NCBI RefSeq assembly: GCF_023634845.1
Contig: NZ_JAMLJL010000014.1
Span: 42,076-106,075 of the forward strand
DNA length: 64,000 nucleotides
Direction: 5' to 3'
DNA from: Flavobacterium amniphilum
GTDB lineage: Bacteria; Bacteroidota; Bacteroidia; Flavobacteriales; Flavobacteriaceae
Shown: piece by piece, positions 1 to 9,120 of the stretch
Numbering within the stretch: the stretch's first letter is position 1
Layout: each line of letters begins with the position of its first letter
The notes under the pieces: model-generated
What the model was told of the DNA's origin: nothing
What the model saw: only the letters and a program-made list of their open reading frames with translations
Databases searched by the model: none
Position numbers and translations under genes: made by a program

Positions 1-2
1 AG

Positions 3-119
3 GTCGCCATTTTGAATAACGATGAGAAAATGCTTAAAACGGCCAAAAAGCATTATCAAAAAGTTAAAGACAAAAGTCAATTAACCGACTATTTAAAGTC
101 TAAGTTTGAAACACAATAA
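3..119 (+). CDS. C-terminal end of a truncated hypothetical protein
   Basis: The window opens inside a reading frame that runs open from position 3 to a TAA at 117-119 and encodes the last 38 residues of a protein. The tail is lysine-rich and looks helical (it contains KHYQKVKDKSQ and ends in KFETQ). No family can be assigned from this fragment. It reads in the same direction as the next two small genes. The start and bulk of the gene lie outside the window. Confidence 0.5.
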   Translation, partial: VAILNNDEKMLKTAKKHYQKVKDKSQLTDYLKSKFETQ

Positions 120-202
120 AGATTTTATAGCTAAGATTGCTTACAACCTCTTAGTTATATGAATTAAAAACTCCATTGATCCAAAAAACAATAAATCCAC
201 AC

Positions 203-643
203 ATGAGTCCTAAAATACTATACATCGAGAACAAATCGGAAGGTCATAGTGGCGAAGCCTGGATTGGTTATGCCGAATTTTCAAAATCGGGACAAACAGT
301 TTATTTTGACAATAAAGCCTTAAAAAAACTCAAGGGAACAGGAATCAGCGGCAATCATTACGATATTGAAACCGGCGAAGAATATTGGGTTTCGGGTATC
401 AAGAAAAACGGTGAAGACCGGCATTGGGCAGGTGGCGGAAAAATTATGCTTGATAAAAACTGTGTCGATGAATACCTAAGACTGATTAAAGCCGGCAGTA
501 TTGATGAGAGAAAGTACATCATTACAGCAATTGAAAAAACAGACAAAAACAGGTTCAACGAAATGGAAAACGCTGAACCGGAATTTAAAAACGACAGCCG
601 GGAAGCCATATATTGGGATGCTACCCGAAAAAAATTATTGTAG
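203..643 (+). CDS. hypothetical protein, Bacteroidota-type small soluble protein
   Basis: The protein has 146 residues from the ATG at 203; a longer frame exists only from a TTG at 176, so the ATG is preferred. There is no signal peptide or membrane segment, so it is probably cytoplasmic. The middle is rich in Gly, Trp and aromatic residues (AWIGYAEFSKSG, NHYDIETGEEYWVSG, DRHWAGGGK), as in a compact beta-rich fold. I recall similar short Flavobacteria proteins carrying an unsupported enzyme name; nothing here supports an enzyme call. The function is unknown. It stands alone, about 80 bp after the truncated upstream gene. Confidence 0.6.
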   Translation: MSPKILYIENKSEGHSGEAWIGYAEFSKSGQTVYFDNKALKKLKGTGISGNHYDIETGEEYWVSGIKKNGEDRHWAGGGKIMLDKNCVDEYLRLIKAGSIDERKYIITAIEKTDKNRFNEMENAEPEFKNDSREAIYWDATRKKLL

Positions 644-810
644 AAATACATAATCTTTTTTACCCCCTCTAATTCCAGATATACAATAAAACGACCTCTT
701 TTAATCCCCAAACTTAATTATATTTGCTCCTTAAAATCCCAACTGCATAAAACCGGCACAATAGCAGTTTCAGTGAATTCTGTTTGAACCGGTATAAACA
801 CCCTAAACAA

Positions 811-1299
811 ATGGAAAACGAAAATACTTTTAAAACCAAAACCGGTTATTGCCATATTTTGCCTGACAAAATAATTCTAACCCGAAACGGCATCATTGGT
901 GATATTTCAAAGATTACTGTTGCAAATGGGATTAACAGAATCCTAATAATCTATTCCGTTCTCTCTGCATTCCTTATCTATAATGCTTTCACAGCTTACC
1001 AAAAAGGCGACAATTTTTCAATTCTTTTTTTTGGTCTACTTTCTCTCTTCTTAATTTACGGAATAGTAAAAAGTAAAAATAACTCGGCTACCCCAATAAT
1101 TAACAGAAATAAAATAACAGAAGTCAAATTCATCGATTCAAAACCCGGTCTGACACGTGCTGTGTTTAAGGTTATGTTTGAAGATGATAAAGGAAAATTA
1201 AAAAAAAGCTTAATTATGCTTCCGGGTTCGTTAAGTGACGGTCAAAATGAAACTGAAAAAGCTGTACAATTAATGAAAAAAGAAGGGCTGCTTAAATAA
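811..1299 (+). CDS. hypothetical membrane protein with two transmembrane segments
   Basis: The protein has 162 residues from the ATG at 811; an upstream TTG at 784 would add nine residues and is less likely. An N-terminal soluble part (residues 1-45, with GYCHILPDKIILTRNG) is followed by two hydrophobic helices at about 48-65 and 73-90, then a C-terminal cytoplasmic-looking domain of beta character. This layout resembles small PH-like membrane proteins common in Flavobacteria, but the match is only by pattern. A TATATTTG sequence at 719-726 upstream fits the Bacteroidota -7 element. The function is unknown. Confidence 0.6.
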   Translation: MENENTFKTKTGYCHILPDKIILTRNGIIGDISKITVANGINRILIIYSVLSAFLIYNAFTAYQKGDNFSILFFGLLSLFLIYGIVKSKNNSATPIINRNKITEVKFIDSKPGLTRAVFKVMFEDDKGKLKKSLIMLPGSLSDGQNETEKAVQLMKKEGLLK

Positions 1300-1444
1300 T
1301 AGTTGTTGCTAATCACATACTTCAACACCATGAAAGCCTACTCTGCTTATTCACAATAATTACTCTTTTCAGATGAAATGACAAGACAAAGCCTTTGGTG
1401 GAACAAACAAAATAATCACATTAATTATTAATGATTATAGCGTA

Positions 1445-1909
1445 TTATATGTTGGCACCCCCGAAAAGAATCTGTCTTCTCGCCTCTCCCACAACGAAAG
1501 CCACCGAGTTAGCGATGTTATAACTTCTGATTTTGTCGGTCATCGGAATGGTTAAATGATTTTCGAACCGTGCCAATACGTCCTGGCTCAATCCCACACT
1601 CTCTTTCCCGAAAACCAACCAGTCCCCTTCCTGAAACTTTGCTTGATAATAGGATTTATCCGCTTTGGAACTAAACAGAAATACCCTCGACTGATCCGGA
1701 ATTTGTGCAATCCATTCCTCCACGTTGTTGTATTCTTTCCAATCCAGGTGAACCCAGTAATCTAAACCGGAACGTTTTAGGTTTTTGTCGGTAATTTCAA
1801 ATCCGTACGGTTTAATTAAATGCAAACGGTTGCCGGTACCCACGCATAAACGTCCAATATTTCCGGTATTATTGGGAATTTCGGGTTCTACTAAAACAAT
1901 GTTCAACAT
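1445..1909 (-). CDS. trmL: tRNA (cytidine(34)-2'-O)-methyltransferase TrmL
   Basis: This is a SPOUT-class methyltransferase that uses S-adenosylmethionine to 2'-O-methylate the wobble nucleotide of leucine tRNAs. The 154-residue length fits the minimal TrmL/YibK form. Visible motifs are EPEIPNNTGNIGR near the N-terminus (motif 1), WLVFGKESVGL in the middle (motif 2) and IPMTDKIRSYNIANSVA at the C-terminus (motif 3, part of the trefoil knot that binds the cofactor). It follows the pseudouridine synthase gene on the same strand after 34 bp, so the two RNA-modification genes are probably co-transcribed. The gap holds an AGATTATTAG-type simple repeat seen elsewhere in the window. Confidence 0.93.
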   Translation of the reverse strand: MLNIVLVEPEIPNNTGNIGRLCVGTGNRLHLIKPYGFEITDKNLKRSGLDYWVHLDWKEYNNVEEWIAQIPDQSRVFLFSSKADKSYYQAKFQEGDWLVFGKESVGLSQDVLARFENHLTIPMTDKIRSYNIANSVAFVVGEARRQILFGGANI

Positions 1910-1943
1910 ATTCAGATTGTTCGATTATTAGATTATTAGACTA

Positions 1944-2513
1944 TCAGATATTAAAACTTTCCACTTCTTTCACTTGGCCTGCTTTGAGTTGGCCCAAAGT
2001 CACATCTCCCACCCTAATCCTTACTAACCTTAGTGTAGGAAAACCAACGGCTGCGGTCATTTTACGTACCTGGCGGAATTTACCTTCGGTCAATGTAATG
2101 GAAACCCAGCTCGTGGGACCATGACGCTCGTCGCGTATTCTTCTGCCTTCGCCAATGCAATCTGGCAATTCGGTTACTTTGTACGATTCACAAGGCTTGG
2201 TTGTATACCGGATACCTTTAAAACCAATCTCGACTCCTTGCTTGATACGCTCGACAGCTTCATCAGTAATGAGACCGTCAACCTGCGCAAAGTACTCCTT
2301 TTCGATGGTTTTGCTCCGTACGGTTTCACTCATCATGCCATCGGTCGTTAACAACAGTAATCCTTCTGAGTCTTCATCAAGTCTTCCTATGGCCATCGTT
2401 CCTTCGGGAAAGTCAAACAATTCGCCCAATTTCTTTTTCGGACGTTTCTTTTCATAAATGAACTGACTTAAATAACCATGCGGTTTGTGAAGAATAAAGT
2501 GACGGTGTTTCAT
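1944..2513 (-). CDS. RsuA/RluE-family pseudouridine synthase
   Basis: This enzyme isomerises a specific uridine of ribosomal RNA to pseudouridine. The protein has 189 residues from the ATG at 2513 (MKHRHFILHKPHGYLSQF); a TTG 33 bases further upstream is in frame but unlikely. The catalytic motif GRLDEDSEGLLLLTTDG with its nucleophilic Asp is intact, as is the C-terminal GKFRQVRKMTAAVGFPTLRL motif typical of the RsuA/RluE branch. There is no N-terminal S4 domain, which matches RluE (23S rRNA U2457) more than RsuA; that specificity is inferred. It lies upstream of trmL on the same strand and diverges from the gene at 2581. Confidence 0.88.
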   Translation of the reverse strand: MKHRHFILHKPHGYLSQFIYEKKRPKKKLGELFDFPEGTMAIGRLDEDSEGLLLLTTDGMMSETVRSKTIEKEYFAQVDGLITDEAVERIKQGVEIGFKGIRYTTKPCESYKVTELPDCIGEGRRIRDERHGPTSWVSITLTEGKFRQVRKMTAAVGFPTLRLVRIRVGDVTLGQLKAGQVKEVESFNI

Positions 2514-2580
2514 AATCTGCTGCAAAAATACATTTTTCTGCCGCAAACCTCATAATTTTACATCTACTAAAGAAACAGGT

Positions 2581-2994
2581 ATGGAAAAGCATTTTGAATT
2601 AAGCGACAATGAATTTGAACAACAATTTGAAAATTGCACACTCAATCCGGAGCTTTTTACCCATGAAGCCCATTTGCGCCTGGCGTGGATCCATATCAAA
2701 AACCACGGTATCGAAAAAGCAATAGTCATTATCCGGGAACAAATCCAGAACTATGCTGCTTCATTAAGTGCCAAAGACAAATACCACGAAACCATTACCG
2801 TAGCCAGTATTAAAGCGGTATCTTTCTTTATTAAAAAATCAGCTTCGGAAAATTTTTATGATTTCATTACCGAAAACCAACAGTTGAAAACCCATTTCAA
2901 GCAATTGCTGGCTACCCATTATTCGACTGATATTTTCAATTCAGAAACTGCAAAAAAAGAATTCCTTCCACCGGAATTGGATCCGTTTGAATAA
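2581..2994 (+). CDS. conserved hypothetical helical protein
   Basis: This is a 137-residue soluble protein with no signal peptide. It is predicted largely helical, with conserved-looking clusters THEAHLRLAW (about 28-37), KYHETITVA (about 67-75) and a C-terminal FLPPELDPF. The spaced His and Glu residues (HEAH, YHET) could form a metal or ligand site, but this is only a guess. I recognise the pattern from proteins of unknown function in many bacteria and cannot name a role. It starts 67 bp from the divergent pseudouridine synthase gene and ends 65 bp before rmuC. Confidence 0.6.
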   Translation: MEKHFELSDNEFEQQFENCTLNPELFTHEAHLRLAWIHIKNHGIEKAIVIIREQIQNYAASLSAKDKYHETITVASIKAVSFFIKKSASENFYDFITENQQLKTHFKQLLATHYSTDIFNSETAKKEFLPPELDPFE

Positions 2995-3059
2995 AGTCAA
3001 TTGATACTTTTTCGCCGCTAACTTTTATTCCTTATTTTTACACAACAAAATTATTTTCA

Positions 3060-4430
3060 ATGTCAGTAACCATACTCATACTCGCCTTTACCACATTTGT
3101 TATCGCATTAACCATCGGAATTTTCATCGGAAAAGCACTTTCTTCGGCTAATTCCAAGTCGGAAAAAGCATCATTGGACGAAAAAATCAACGGATTACTT
3201 TCACAGACAGAACAATTGAAACAACAATTCCAGTCGGAAAGAAACCAATGGGAAAACCAATTGCGCCAAAATATCAGCGAGAAAGAAAACATCCGAACCG
3301 AGAAAGATGCGCTGGCCATTCAATTGTCTAAAAAAGAAACCGATTTTGACAATTTACTGGAACGCAACCGCGAACAAAAGCAGGAAGTAGAACAGTTACA
3401 GGAAAAATTCACCAAGGAATTTGAAAACCTGGCCAATAAAATCCTCGAAGAAAAAACGACAAAATTCACAGAACAGAATAAAGAAAACCTGAAAAACATA
3501 CTTTCACCTTTACAGGATAAAATCCAGCTTTTCGAGAAAAAAGTAGAAGACACACACAAAGAAAGTATCGATTACCATGCTGCCTTACGCCAACAGATTC
3601 TCGGCCTGAAAGAAATGAATGCCCAGATGAGTAAGGAAACCTTAAACCTGACAAAAGCATTAAAAGGTGACAGTAAAATGCAGGGGAACTGGGGAGAATT
3701 AGTATTGGAACGTGTTCTTGAAAAATCCGGTCTGGAAAAAGGACGTGAATATGACGTACAGCAAAGTTTCGTAACTGATGAAGGAAGCAGGGTCCAACCT
3801 GACGTAGTAGTCAACCTTCCGGACGGTAAAAAGATGATCATCGATTCCAAAGTAACCTTAACCGCTTACGAACGTTACGTTAATGAAGAGGATGACAGCT
3901 TAAAAGAGCAATATATAAAAGAACATGTAATCGCTTTAAAACGGCATGTGGATCAATTGGGCGAAAAAAACTATCAGGATTTATACAAAATCGAAAGTCC
4001 TGACTTTGTATTGCTTTTTGTTCCCATGGAGCCTGCTTTTGCTTTGGCCCTTAATGAAGATCCTACCTTATACAACAAAGCTTTTGAGAAAAACATCGTC
4101 ATTGTAACGCCTTCTACACTATTAGCTACTTTACGAACGATAGACAGTATGTGGACCAATCAGAAGCAACAGGAAAATGCGTATGAAATTGCCAGACAGG
4201 CCGGTGCATTGTATGATAAATTCGAAGGTTTTGTTTCCGATTTGATCAAAATAGGCAAGCGCATGGACGAAGCTAAAGCAGAATATGGAAACGCCATGAA
4301 CAAACTCGTTGACGGAAAAGGAAACCTGATTACCAGTGTTGAAAAACTGAAAAAGATGGGGGCCAAAGCTAAAAAATCACTTCCTGAAAACATTATCAAC
4401 CGCGCTGAAAGTAACGAATTAATACCGTAA
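3060..4430 (+). CDS. rmuC: RmuC-family DNA recombination protein
   Basis: RmuC proteins limit rearrangements at inverted repeats, and the core has a nuclease-like fold. The 456-residue length is normal. An N-terminal membrane helix spans about residues 4-26. A long coiled coil runs from about 40 to 200 with many Gln, Glu and Lys heptads. The RmuC core (about 150-430) includes MQGNWGELVLERVLE, the conserved VQPDVVVNLPDGKKMIIDSKV segment (positions around 245-266) and the VLLFVPMEPAFALAL stretch. Three small genes follow closely (gaps of 3, -1 and 28 bp), suggesting one operon through 5738. Confidence 0.92.
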   Translation: MSVTILILAFTTFVIALTIGIFIGKALSSANSKSEKASLDEKINGLLSQTEQLKQQFQSERNQWENQLRQNISEKENIRTEKDALAIQLSKKETDFDNLLERNREQKQEVEQLQEKFTKEFENLANKILEEKTTKFTEQNKENLKNILSPLQDKIQLFEKKVEDTHKESIDYHAALRQQILGLKEMNAQMSKETLNLTKALKGDSKMQGNWGELVLERVLEKSGLEKGREYDVQQSFVTDEGSRVQPDVVVNLPDGKKMIIDSKVTLTAYERYVNEEDDSLKEQYIKEHVIALKRHVDQLGEKNYQDLYKIESPDFVLLFVPMEPAFALALNEDPTLYNKAFEKNIVIVTPSTLLATLRTIDSMWTNQKQQENAYEIARQAGALYDKFEGFVSDLIKIGKRMDEAKAEYGNAMNKLVDGKGNLITSVEKLKKMGAKAKKSLPENIINRAESNELIP

Positions 4431-4433
4431 CCT

Positions 4434-4811
4434 ATGTTCCGAAAGTTTATTTTCATCACCATAACAGCAATATTTTTAGGCATTACACTTTACTTTACCT
4501 TTTTGTATTATGCCACTTTCAGTGAAGGCTTCCGTTCCGGCGAGCTTATAAAAATTAGCCGCAAAGGAGTCGTTTTCAAAACCTGGGAAGGCGAATTAAG
4601 TCAGGGGGTCGCCGGAGCACATATATTTAAGTTTTCAATTTTGGACCGAGATAAAAAAGTCATCCAGCAAATGAAAGAATTACAGGGAGAATATGTAAAA
4701 GTGACCTACGAAGAACGGTACAAGACATTTCCGTGGTGGGGAGATACAACTTATTTTGTAACTGAAATTGTTAAAGAAGATTCCCCTTTTAAAGTTAAAA
4801 TCAACAACTAA
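4434..4811 (+). CDS. small membrane-anchored hypothetical protein downstream of rmuC
   Basis: This 125-residue protein has one hydrophobic helix at about residues 5-28, then a soluble domain with FSEGFRSGELIKISRKG, VVFKTWEGELSQG and a C-terminal WWGDTTYFVTEI, suggesting a small beta-barrel in the periplasm. From memory, some close homologues carry the database name 6-phosphogluconate dehydrogenase. That name cannot be right here: there is no dinucleotide-binding fold and the protein is about a quarter of that enzyme's length. It starts 3 bp after rmuC, and its stop codon overlaps the thioesterase start by one base, so translation is probably coupled. Confidence 0.7.
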   Translation: MFRKFIFITITAIFLGITLYFTFLYYATFSEGFRSGELIKISRKGVVFKTWEGELSQGVAGAHIFKFSILDRDKKVIQQMKELQGEYVKVTYEERYKTFPWWGDTTYFVTEIVKEDSPFKVKINN

Positions 4812-5359
4812 TGAGCAGTACATTCAAAACCGTAAAGTCTTCTAAAGTTGTAATATCAGAATTGATGTTGCCTTCACACACTAACTTCAGTGGAAAAATC
4901 CATGGAGGTTATGTTTTGTCATTACTGGACCAGATTGCTTTTGCCTGTGCATCGAAGTTTTCGGGACATTATTGTGTAACCGCTTCGGTCGACACAGTCG
5001 ATTTTTTAAACCCAATTGAAGTGGGCGAACTGGTAACCATGCGCGCTTCCGTTAATTATGTGGGGAAGACATCCATGATTGTCGGCATCCGCGTTGAAGC
5101 CGAACACATACAAACCGGAGTTATCAAACATTGCAATTCTTCTTATTTTACCATGGTTGCCAAAGATAAGGCCGGCAATAATGTTCCGGTTCCCGGATTA
5201 ATTTTATCTACTGATGATGACATCAGACGTTTTTGGAATTGCATCAAAATGATAGCAAACAAGAAAGATAAAAAAAATCACGAAGAGACCTTTGATTATA
5301 AATCGGAGGATGCATTTTCGGAATTGGGCAACTATAATGTCCAGATTGATATTCTTTAA
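4811..5359 (+). CDS. hotdog-fold acyl-CoA thioesterase (YciA/BFIT-like)
   Basis: This enzyme is predicted to hydrolyse acyl-CoA to free acid and CoA in the cytoplasm. The single hotdog domain of 182 residues carries HTNFSGKIHGGYVLSLLDQ near residues 18-36, with the helix and catalytic-region residues of the acyl-CoA hydrolase family. It continues with TASVDTVDFLNPIEVGELV and a typical VGIRVEAE strand. The C-terminal 45 residues are a charged extension. The start ATG overlaps the upstream stop by one base (TAATG). Substrate chain length cannot be read from the sequence. Confidence 0.85.
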   Translation: MSSTFKTVKSSKVVISELMLPSHTNFSGKIHGGYVLSLLDQIAFACASKFSGHYCVTASVDTVDFLNPIEVGELVTMRASVNYVGKTSMIVGIRVEAEHIQTGVIKHCNSSYFTMVAKDKAGNNVPVPGLILSTDDDIRRFWNCIKMIANKKDKKNHEETFDYKSEDAFSELGNYNVQIDIL

Positions 5360-5387
5360 AAACAATTAAATTTGTAAAAAACGTCCA

Positions 5388-5738
5388 ATGAAAAATTTAA
5401 TACTATTCCTATTCGCACTTGTATCTTTCTCAACATCTTTTGCACAAGAACCCAAGAAGAACCAAAAAGCAGTAATCAAAACAGCTATTTATTGTGATCA
5501 TTGCAAAGAATGTGAAACCTGCGGTAAAAACTTCCAGGCCAATATGCATAAAATAAAAGGACTTAAAATGTTTGAACTGGATGAAAAGAAAATGACCATA
5601 ACGGTTTACTATAATGGTACAAAGACCAATTTGGAAACAATCAAAACCGGGATTTCCAAATTAGGCTATGATGCTGACAATATTAAAGCAGATCCTTCTG
5701 CTTATGAAAAATTGGATGGTTGCTGTAAAAAGTCCTAG
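5388..5738 (+). CDS. secreted cysteine-rich HMA-like protein
   Basis: The 116-residue protein begins with a clear signal peptide (about 1-19, cleavage after FAQ). The mature part resembles a heavy-metal-associated (HMA) ferredoxin-like fold, with a central GLKMFELDEKKMTITVYYNG strand pair and a late ISKLGYDADNI helix/turn. Instead of the usual CxxC it carries four Cys at residues 36, 39, 42 and 45 (CDHCKECETCG), and a Cys pair at 112-113 near the C-terminus. This suggests periplasmic metal binding or thiol chemistry; the metal is unknown. It is the last gene of the rmuC cluster, followed by a terminator hairpin. Confidence 0.7.
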   Translation: MKNLILFLFALVSFSTSFAQEPKKNQKAVIKTAIYCDHCKECETCGKNFQANMHKIKGLKMFELDEKKMTITVYYNGTKTNLETIKTGISKLGYDADNIKADPSAYEKLDGCCKKS

Positions 5739-5824
5739 AAACACATCAGACATACTCATCAGGATTACAAACTAACACATCTTTGCAATATTCTCAGTAA
5801 ATTTTGTAATCTACCCAACAAATT

Positions 5825-5858
5825 AACACTTCAAATCATACATGAAGTGTTTTTTATT
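5825..5858 (+). terminator. intrinsic terminator after the rmuC cluster
   Basis: A 9-bp perfect stem AACACTTCA/TGAAGTGTT (5825-5833 with 5843-5851) and a 9-nt loop are followed by a T run. It lies between the HMA-like gene and the diheme lipoprotein gene. Confidence 0.75.
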
Positions 5859-5896
5859 ATATATTTGATAGATTTTCTTACAATTTAATAAAATAT

Positions 5897-7030
5897 ATGA
5901 TAAAAAACTACCTACTGAAAATTATCGGCTCCTTATTATTAATCACCTTGTTTACAATGCTTTCCTGTAATTCAAGTGAAGATGAATACACGCCAGTTTC
6001 TCCCGTTAATATGGATCTTACCAAAGTTCCTTACCCTAAACTTTCGGATTACAAATTCTTCAAAGGAGATATCAAAAACCTGACTCCGGTTTTAGGTGTA
6101 CTTCCTTATCAACCTGCGAGTTCCTTATTCAGTGACTATGCACACAAAAAAAGATTTGTCTGGATGCCTGACGGCGTAAAAGCAACTTACAACGGTGATG
6201 GGAAAGTTCTTGAAATGCCTGTTGGATCAGCCATGATCAAAAACTTTTATTATGAACACGTACAGCCTTCCAATACAACCAAACTTATCGAAACTAGAAT
6301 CATGATCCGAAAATCATCCGGATGGATTTTTGCAAATTATGTATGGAATGATGAGCAAACAGAAGCATTTCTTGACCTGAACGGTAGTTATAAAGACATT
6401 ACTTGGATCAATAAAAACAGCACGGTCATGAATGTGAACTACAGAATACCATCAGAAGTGCAATGCATAACATGTCACAAAACCAAAGAAATTATTAATA
6501 ACACCGAGCAAATTGTTCATATCCCAATTGGAATAAAACCGCAAAATCTGAATTTCAATTATAATTATGGGACAGAAGTCAAAAACCAATTGACAAAATG
6601 GATTGAAGCCGGTTATCTTGAGAACAATTTTACGTTGCCTTCCGTTGCTAATTCCACAGTCAATTATGAAGACACTTCCAAATCATTGGAATTAAGAGCC
6701 AGATCCTATGTAGACATTAATTGTGCACACTGCCATACCGATAATAAGCACTGCGATTACAGACCTATGCGGTTTGCTTTCAGCCAGACAGGAAACACAA
6801 ATGGCAATACCAACATGGGAGTTTGTGTAAGCACCCAGGACATGCAGGGATTCCCATCAACTTTAGCAAAAATTATAGCTCCAGGAAACATTAACAAATC
6901 AATGTTGTACTACCGGATCAATACAACTAACGAAACGTACAGAATGCCATTACATGGAAGAACCCTTATCCACACGGAAGGTGTAGCCCTCATGGAAGAA
7001 TGGATCAATTCGTTAGGCCCATGTCAATAA
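5897..7030 (+). CDS. lipoprotein with two heme-c (CxxCH) motifs
   Basis: This is a 377-residue predicted lipoprotein with its lipobox cysteine at residue 24 (TMLSC). Two heme-c attachment motifs are present, CITCH at 190-194 and CAHCH at 276-280, so a diheme cytochrome facing the periplasm or cell surface is likely. The central region (60-180; YQPASSLFSDYAHKKRFVW, then MPVGSAMIKNFYY) resembles the conserved hypothetical diheme family found near FG-GAP and polysaccharide proteins; I recall it as TIGR03806-like but cannot verify this. The partner gene 37 bp downstream encodes an ASPIC/UnbV surface protein, and the two are probably co-transcribed. The electron partner is unknown. Confidence 0.75.
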   Translation: MIKNYLLKIIGSLLLITLFTMLSCNSSEDEYTPVSPVNMDLTKVPYPKLSDYKFFKGDIKNLTPVLGVLPYQPASSLFSDYAHKKRFVWMPDGVKATYNGDGKVLEMPVGSAMIKNFYYEHVQPSNTTKLIETRIMIRKSSGWIFANYVWNDEQTEAFLDLNGSYKDITWINKNSTVMNVNYRIPSEVQCITCHKTKEIINNTEQIVHIPIGIKPQNLNFNYNYGTEVKNQLTKWIEAGYLENNFTLPSVANSTVNYEDTSKSLELRARSYVDINCAHCHTDNKHCDYRPMRFAFSQTGNTNGNTNMGVCVSTQDMQGFPSTLAKIIAPGNINKSMLYYRINTTNETYRMPLHGRTLIHTEGVALMEEWINSLGPCQ

Positions 7031-7066
7031 ACTAACTTTATATACTAACCCAAAAAAACGATAAGC

Positions 7067-9106
7067 ATGAAAAAAATTACTTTGTTTTTTTTATTAATTG
7101 CTGCAAGCTGGTATAGTTCCGCCCAAGACACTTGTGCTTCAGCTCTTGCAATTACAGCCGGCATCCACTCGGTCAGTGCTGTTAACGGATCACCGGCTCC
7201 TACTCCGGTTTGTACTGGCGGAAATTTAGCTACGTTCGGCGAATGGTATTCCTATACACCAAGTACTACTTACAGTGTTACTGTCTCAAGTGACATTGCT
7301 GCCAATACACCCAGAAAAGATACACGGGTTCATATTTATACCGGAATTTGTGGTGCTTTGACATGCTATGCCGGAGATGATGATACAGGAAGCAACTACT
7401 CTTCTGTGGTGACATTCGTTGCAAACGCAGGAACAACTTACTACATTGCATGGGATAACCGATGGAACAGTGCCGCTTTTAGTTTCCAACTAACCGAAGC
7501 TCCATATATTCCACCACCACCACCACCAATTAGTTATACACCCCAAACCATTACTACTGTAAACAGTACTTATAACATCTGTGTTGTTGATATGAACAAT
7601 GATTACAAGGATGATATTGTGGGAGTAAGTACCAACAATTTAAAAATTCACCACCAGACAGGTCCGGCCACTTTTTCTGTTACAAATTATCCGGTTACCG
7701 GAACAAGCGATATGCCAACATGGAGTATGGCGGCCGGCGATTACAACAGGGACGGTTATAATGATTTAGTATTAGGAAGTGGCAGCGGATTATCTTTTTG
7801 GCAATCCAATAATGATGGAACTACCTATACAAACATCAACCCAACAGATTATATTTTTTGCCAGCGTACTAATTTTGTCGACATCAACAATGATGGAAAC
7901 CTGGATGCCTTTTCGTGTCATGATGTCGCTCCGAATGTTTATTATCTGAATAACGGATCAAACGCTTTTACTCATTATCAAAGTGGTGTAACACCTGGAT
8001 CTTATAACGTAGGCACGTTATCCAACGGAGGTAATTATGCTTCTCTTTGGACAGATTATGACAACGATGGCGATGTGGATTTATTCATTTCAAAATGTTC
8101 CGGACCTCCTTGTGAGCTACACCGAAACGACGGCAATGGTGTTTTTACAGACATCTCGGCCATTGCTCAAATCAATACCACACCAGTTCAATCCTGGTCT
8201 TCAGCCGTAGCTGATTTTGATAATGATGGGGACATGGACATTTTTGTGGGAGCCAATGGTGGATCCGGTCATAAATTCTTCAGAAATAATTTAGATACCA
8301 CAAATAATGTTGAAGAAGCTTTCACAAATATCACAGCCGCATCAGGAGTTGGGACCGATACATCAATCAGCAGGGATTATATTGCCTATGATTTTGACAA
8401 TGACGGAAAAGTGGATATTATGGGAGGCGGAAACAAAATTTTCTTCAATCAGGGCAACAATGTTTTTTCGATTATCAGATATCCCGGAATGGCGATAGGC
8501 TCTGTTGGTGATTTAAACAGTGACGGTTTCCTGGATATTGCAAACAATAACAAGATCTATTATGCGGCACCCAATGGAAATAACTGGCTAAAAGTTTCAC
8601 TGATAGGTATCCAAAGTAATAAAAACGGTATTGGTGCCCGAATTGAAATCTATGGAGCATGGGGCAAACAGATAAGAGATGTACGCAGCGGCGAAGGTTT
8701 TGAATACATGAGTACTTTAAATGCACATTTCGGAATTGGAACTGCAACACAAATCACGCAGGTAATCATCAGATGGCCATCCGGAACAGTTGACACCATT
8801 ACTAATCCAAATCCGAACCAGACATTACTTATCACGGAAGGAAGCACACTTGGAATTGACGAAAACACATTGGGAGGTTTTACCCTTTATCCAAATCCTG
8901 CAAACGACTTTATCCGTTTCAGTCATAAATCCGGCACTGATTTTATTAAGACCGTATCGATTTTTGACATGGCCGGAAGGGTAATCAAAACAGAGAACAT
9001 TACTGACAATTCAATTTCTGTTCATGAACTTCAAAAAGGCACTTACATGATTATTTTGGAAAACAGTAACGGAAATAAATACTCAAGTAAATTTATCAAG
9101 GAATAA
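7067..9106 (+). CDS. T9SS-secreted FG-GAP/ASPIC-UnbV protein
   Basis: This is a 679-residue exported protein. It has a signal peptide (1-19), a PPC-like beta domain (about 20-145), a polyproline linker (about 150-156), then FG-GAP/VCBS repeats (about 160-480) with repeated calcium-binding DxNxDG-like loops (DYNRDGYNDL, DINNDGNLDAF, DYDNDGDVDLF, DFDNDGDMDIF). An ASPIC/UnbV domain follows (about 505-590; NGIGARIEIYG, IRWPSGTVDTI). The C-terminus (about 600-679) is a type A T9SS sorting domain with the FTLYPNPANDFI signature. It should reach the surface as a propeller-like protein. It follows the diheme lipoprotein, which suggests a functional link. Confidence 0.9.
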   Translation: MKKITLFFLLIAASWYSSAQDTCASALAITAGIHSVSAVNGSPAPTPVCTGGNLATFGEWYSYTPSTTYSVTVSSDIAANTPRKDTRVHIYTGICGALTCYAGDDDTGSNYSSVVTFVANAGTTYYIAWDNRWNSAAFSFQLTEAPYIPPPPPPISYTPQTITTVNSTYNICVVDMNNDYKDDIVGVSTNNLKIHHQTGPATFSVTNYPVTGTSDMPTWSMAAGDYNRDGYNDLVLGSGSGLSFWQSNNDGTTYTNINPTDYIFCQRTNFVDINNDGNLDAFSCHDVAPNVYYLNNGSNAFTHYQSGVTPGSYNVGTLSNGGNYASLWTDYDNDGDVDLFISKCSGPPCELHRNDGNGVFTDISAIAQINTTPVQSWSSAVADFDNDGDMDIFVGANGGSGHKFFRNNLDTTNNVEEAFTNITAASGVGTDTSISRDYIAYDFDNDGKVDIMGGGNKIFFNQGNNVFSIIRYPGMAIGSVGDLNSDGFLDIANNNKIYYAAPNGNNWLKVSLIGIQSNKNGIGARIEIYGAWGKQIRDVRSGEGFEYMSTLNAHFGIGTATQITQVIIRWPSGTVDTITNPNPNQTLLITEGSTLGIDENTLGGFTLYPNPANDFIRFSHKSGTDFIKTVSIFDMAGRVIKTENITDNSISVHELQKGTYMIILENSNGNKYSSKFIKE

Positions 9107-9120
9107 ACATCCTGAAAGTA

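Noticed and set aside
358..711. 117-codon minus-strand frame
   Set aside because: It lies wholly over the plus-strand gene at 203-643 and its 3' flank, and has no family-like pattern.
4434..4811. 6-phosphogluconate dehydrogenase, a name I recall for similar proteins
   Set aside because: The protein has 125 residues, a membrane helix and no dinucleotide-binding motif.
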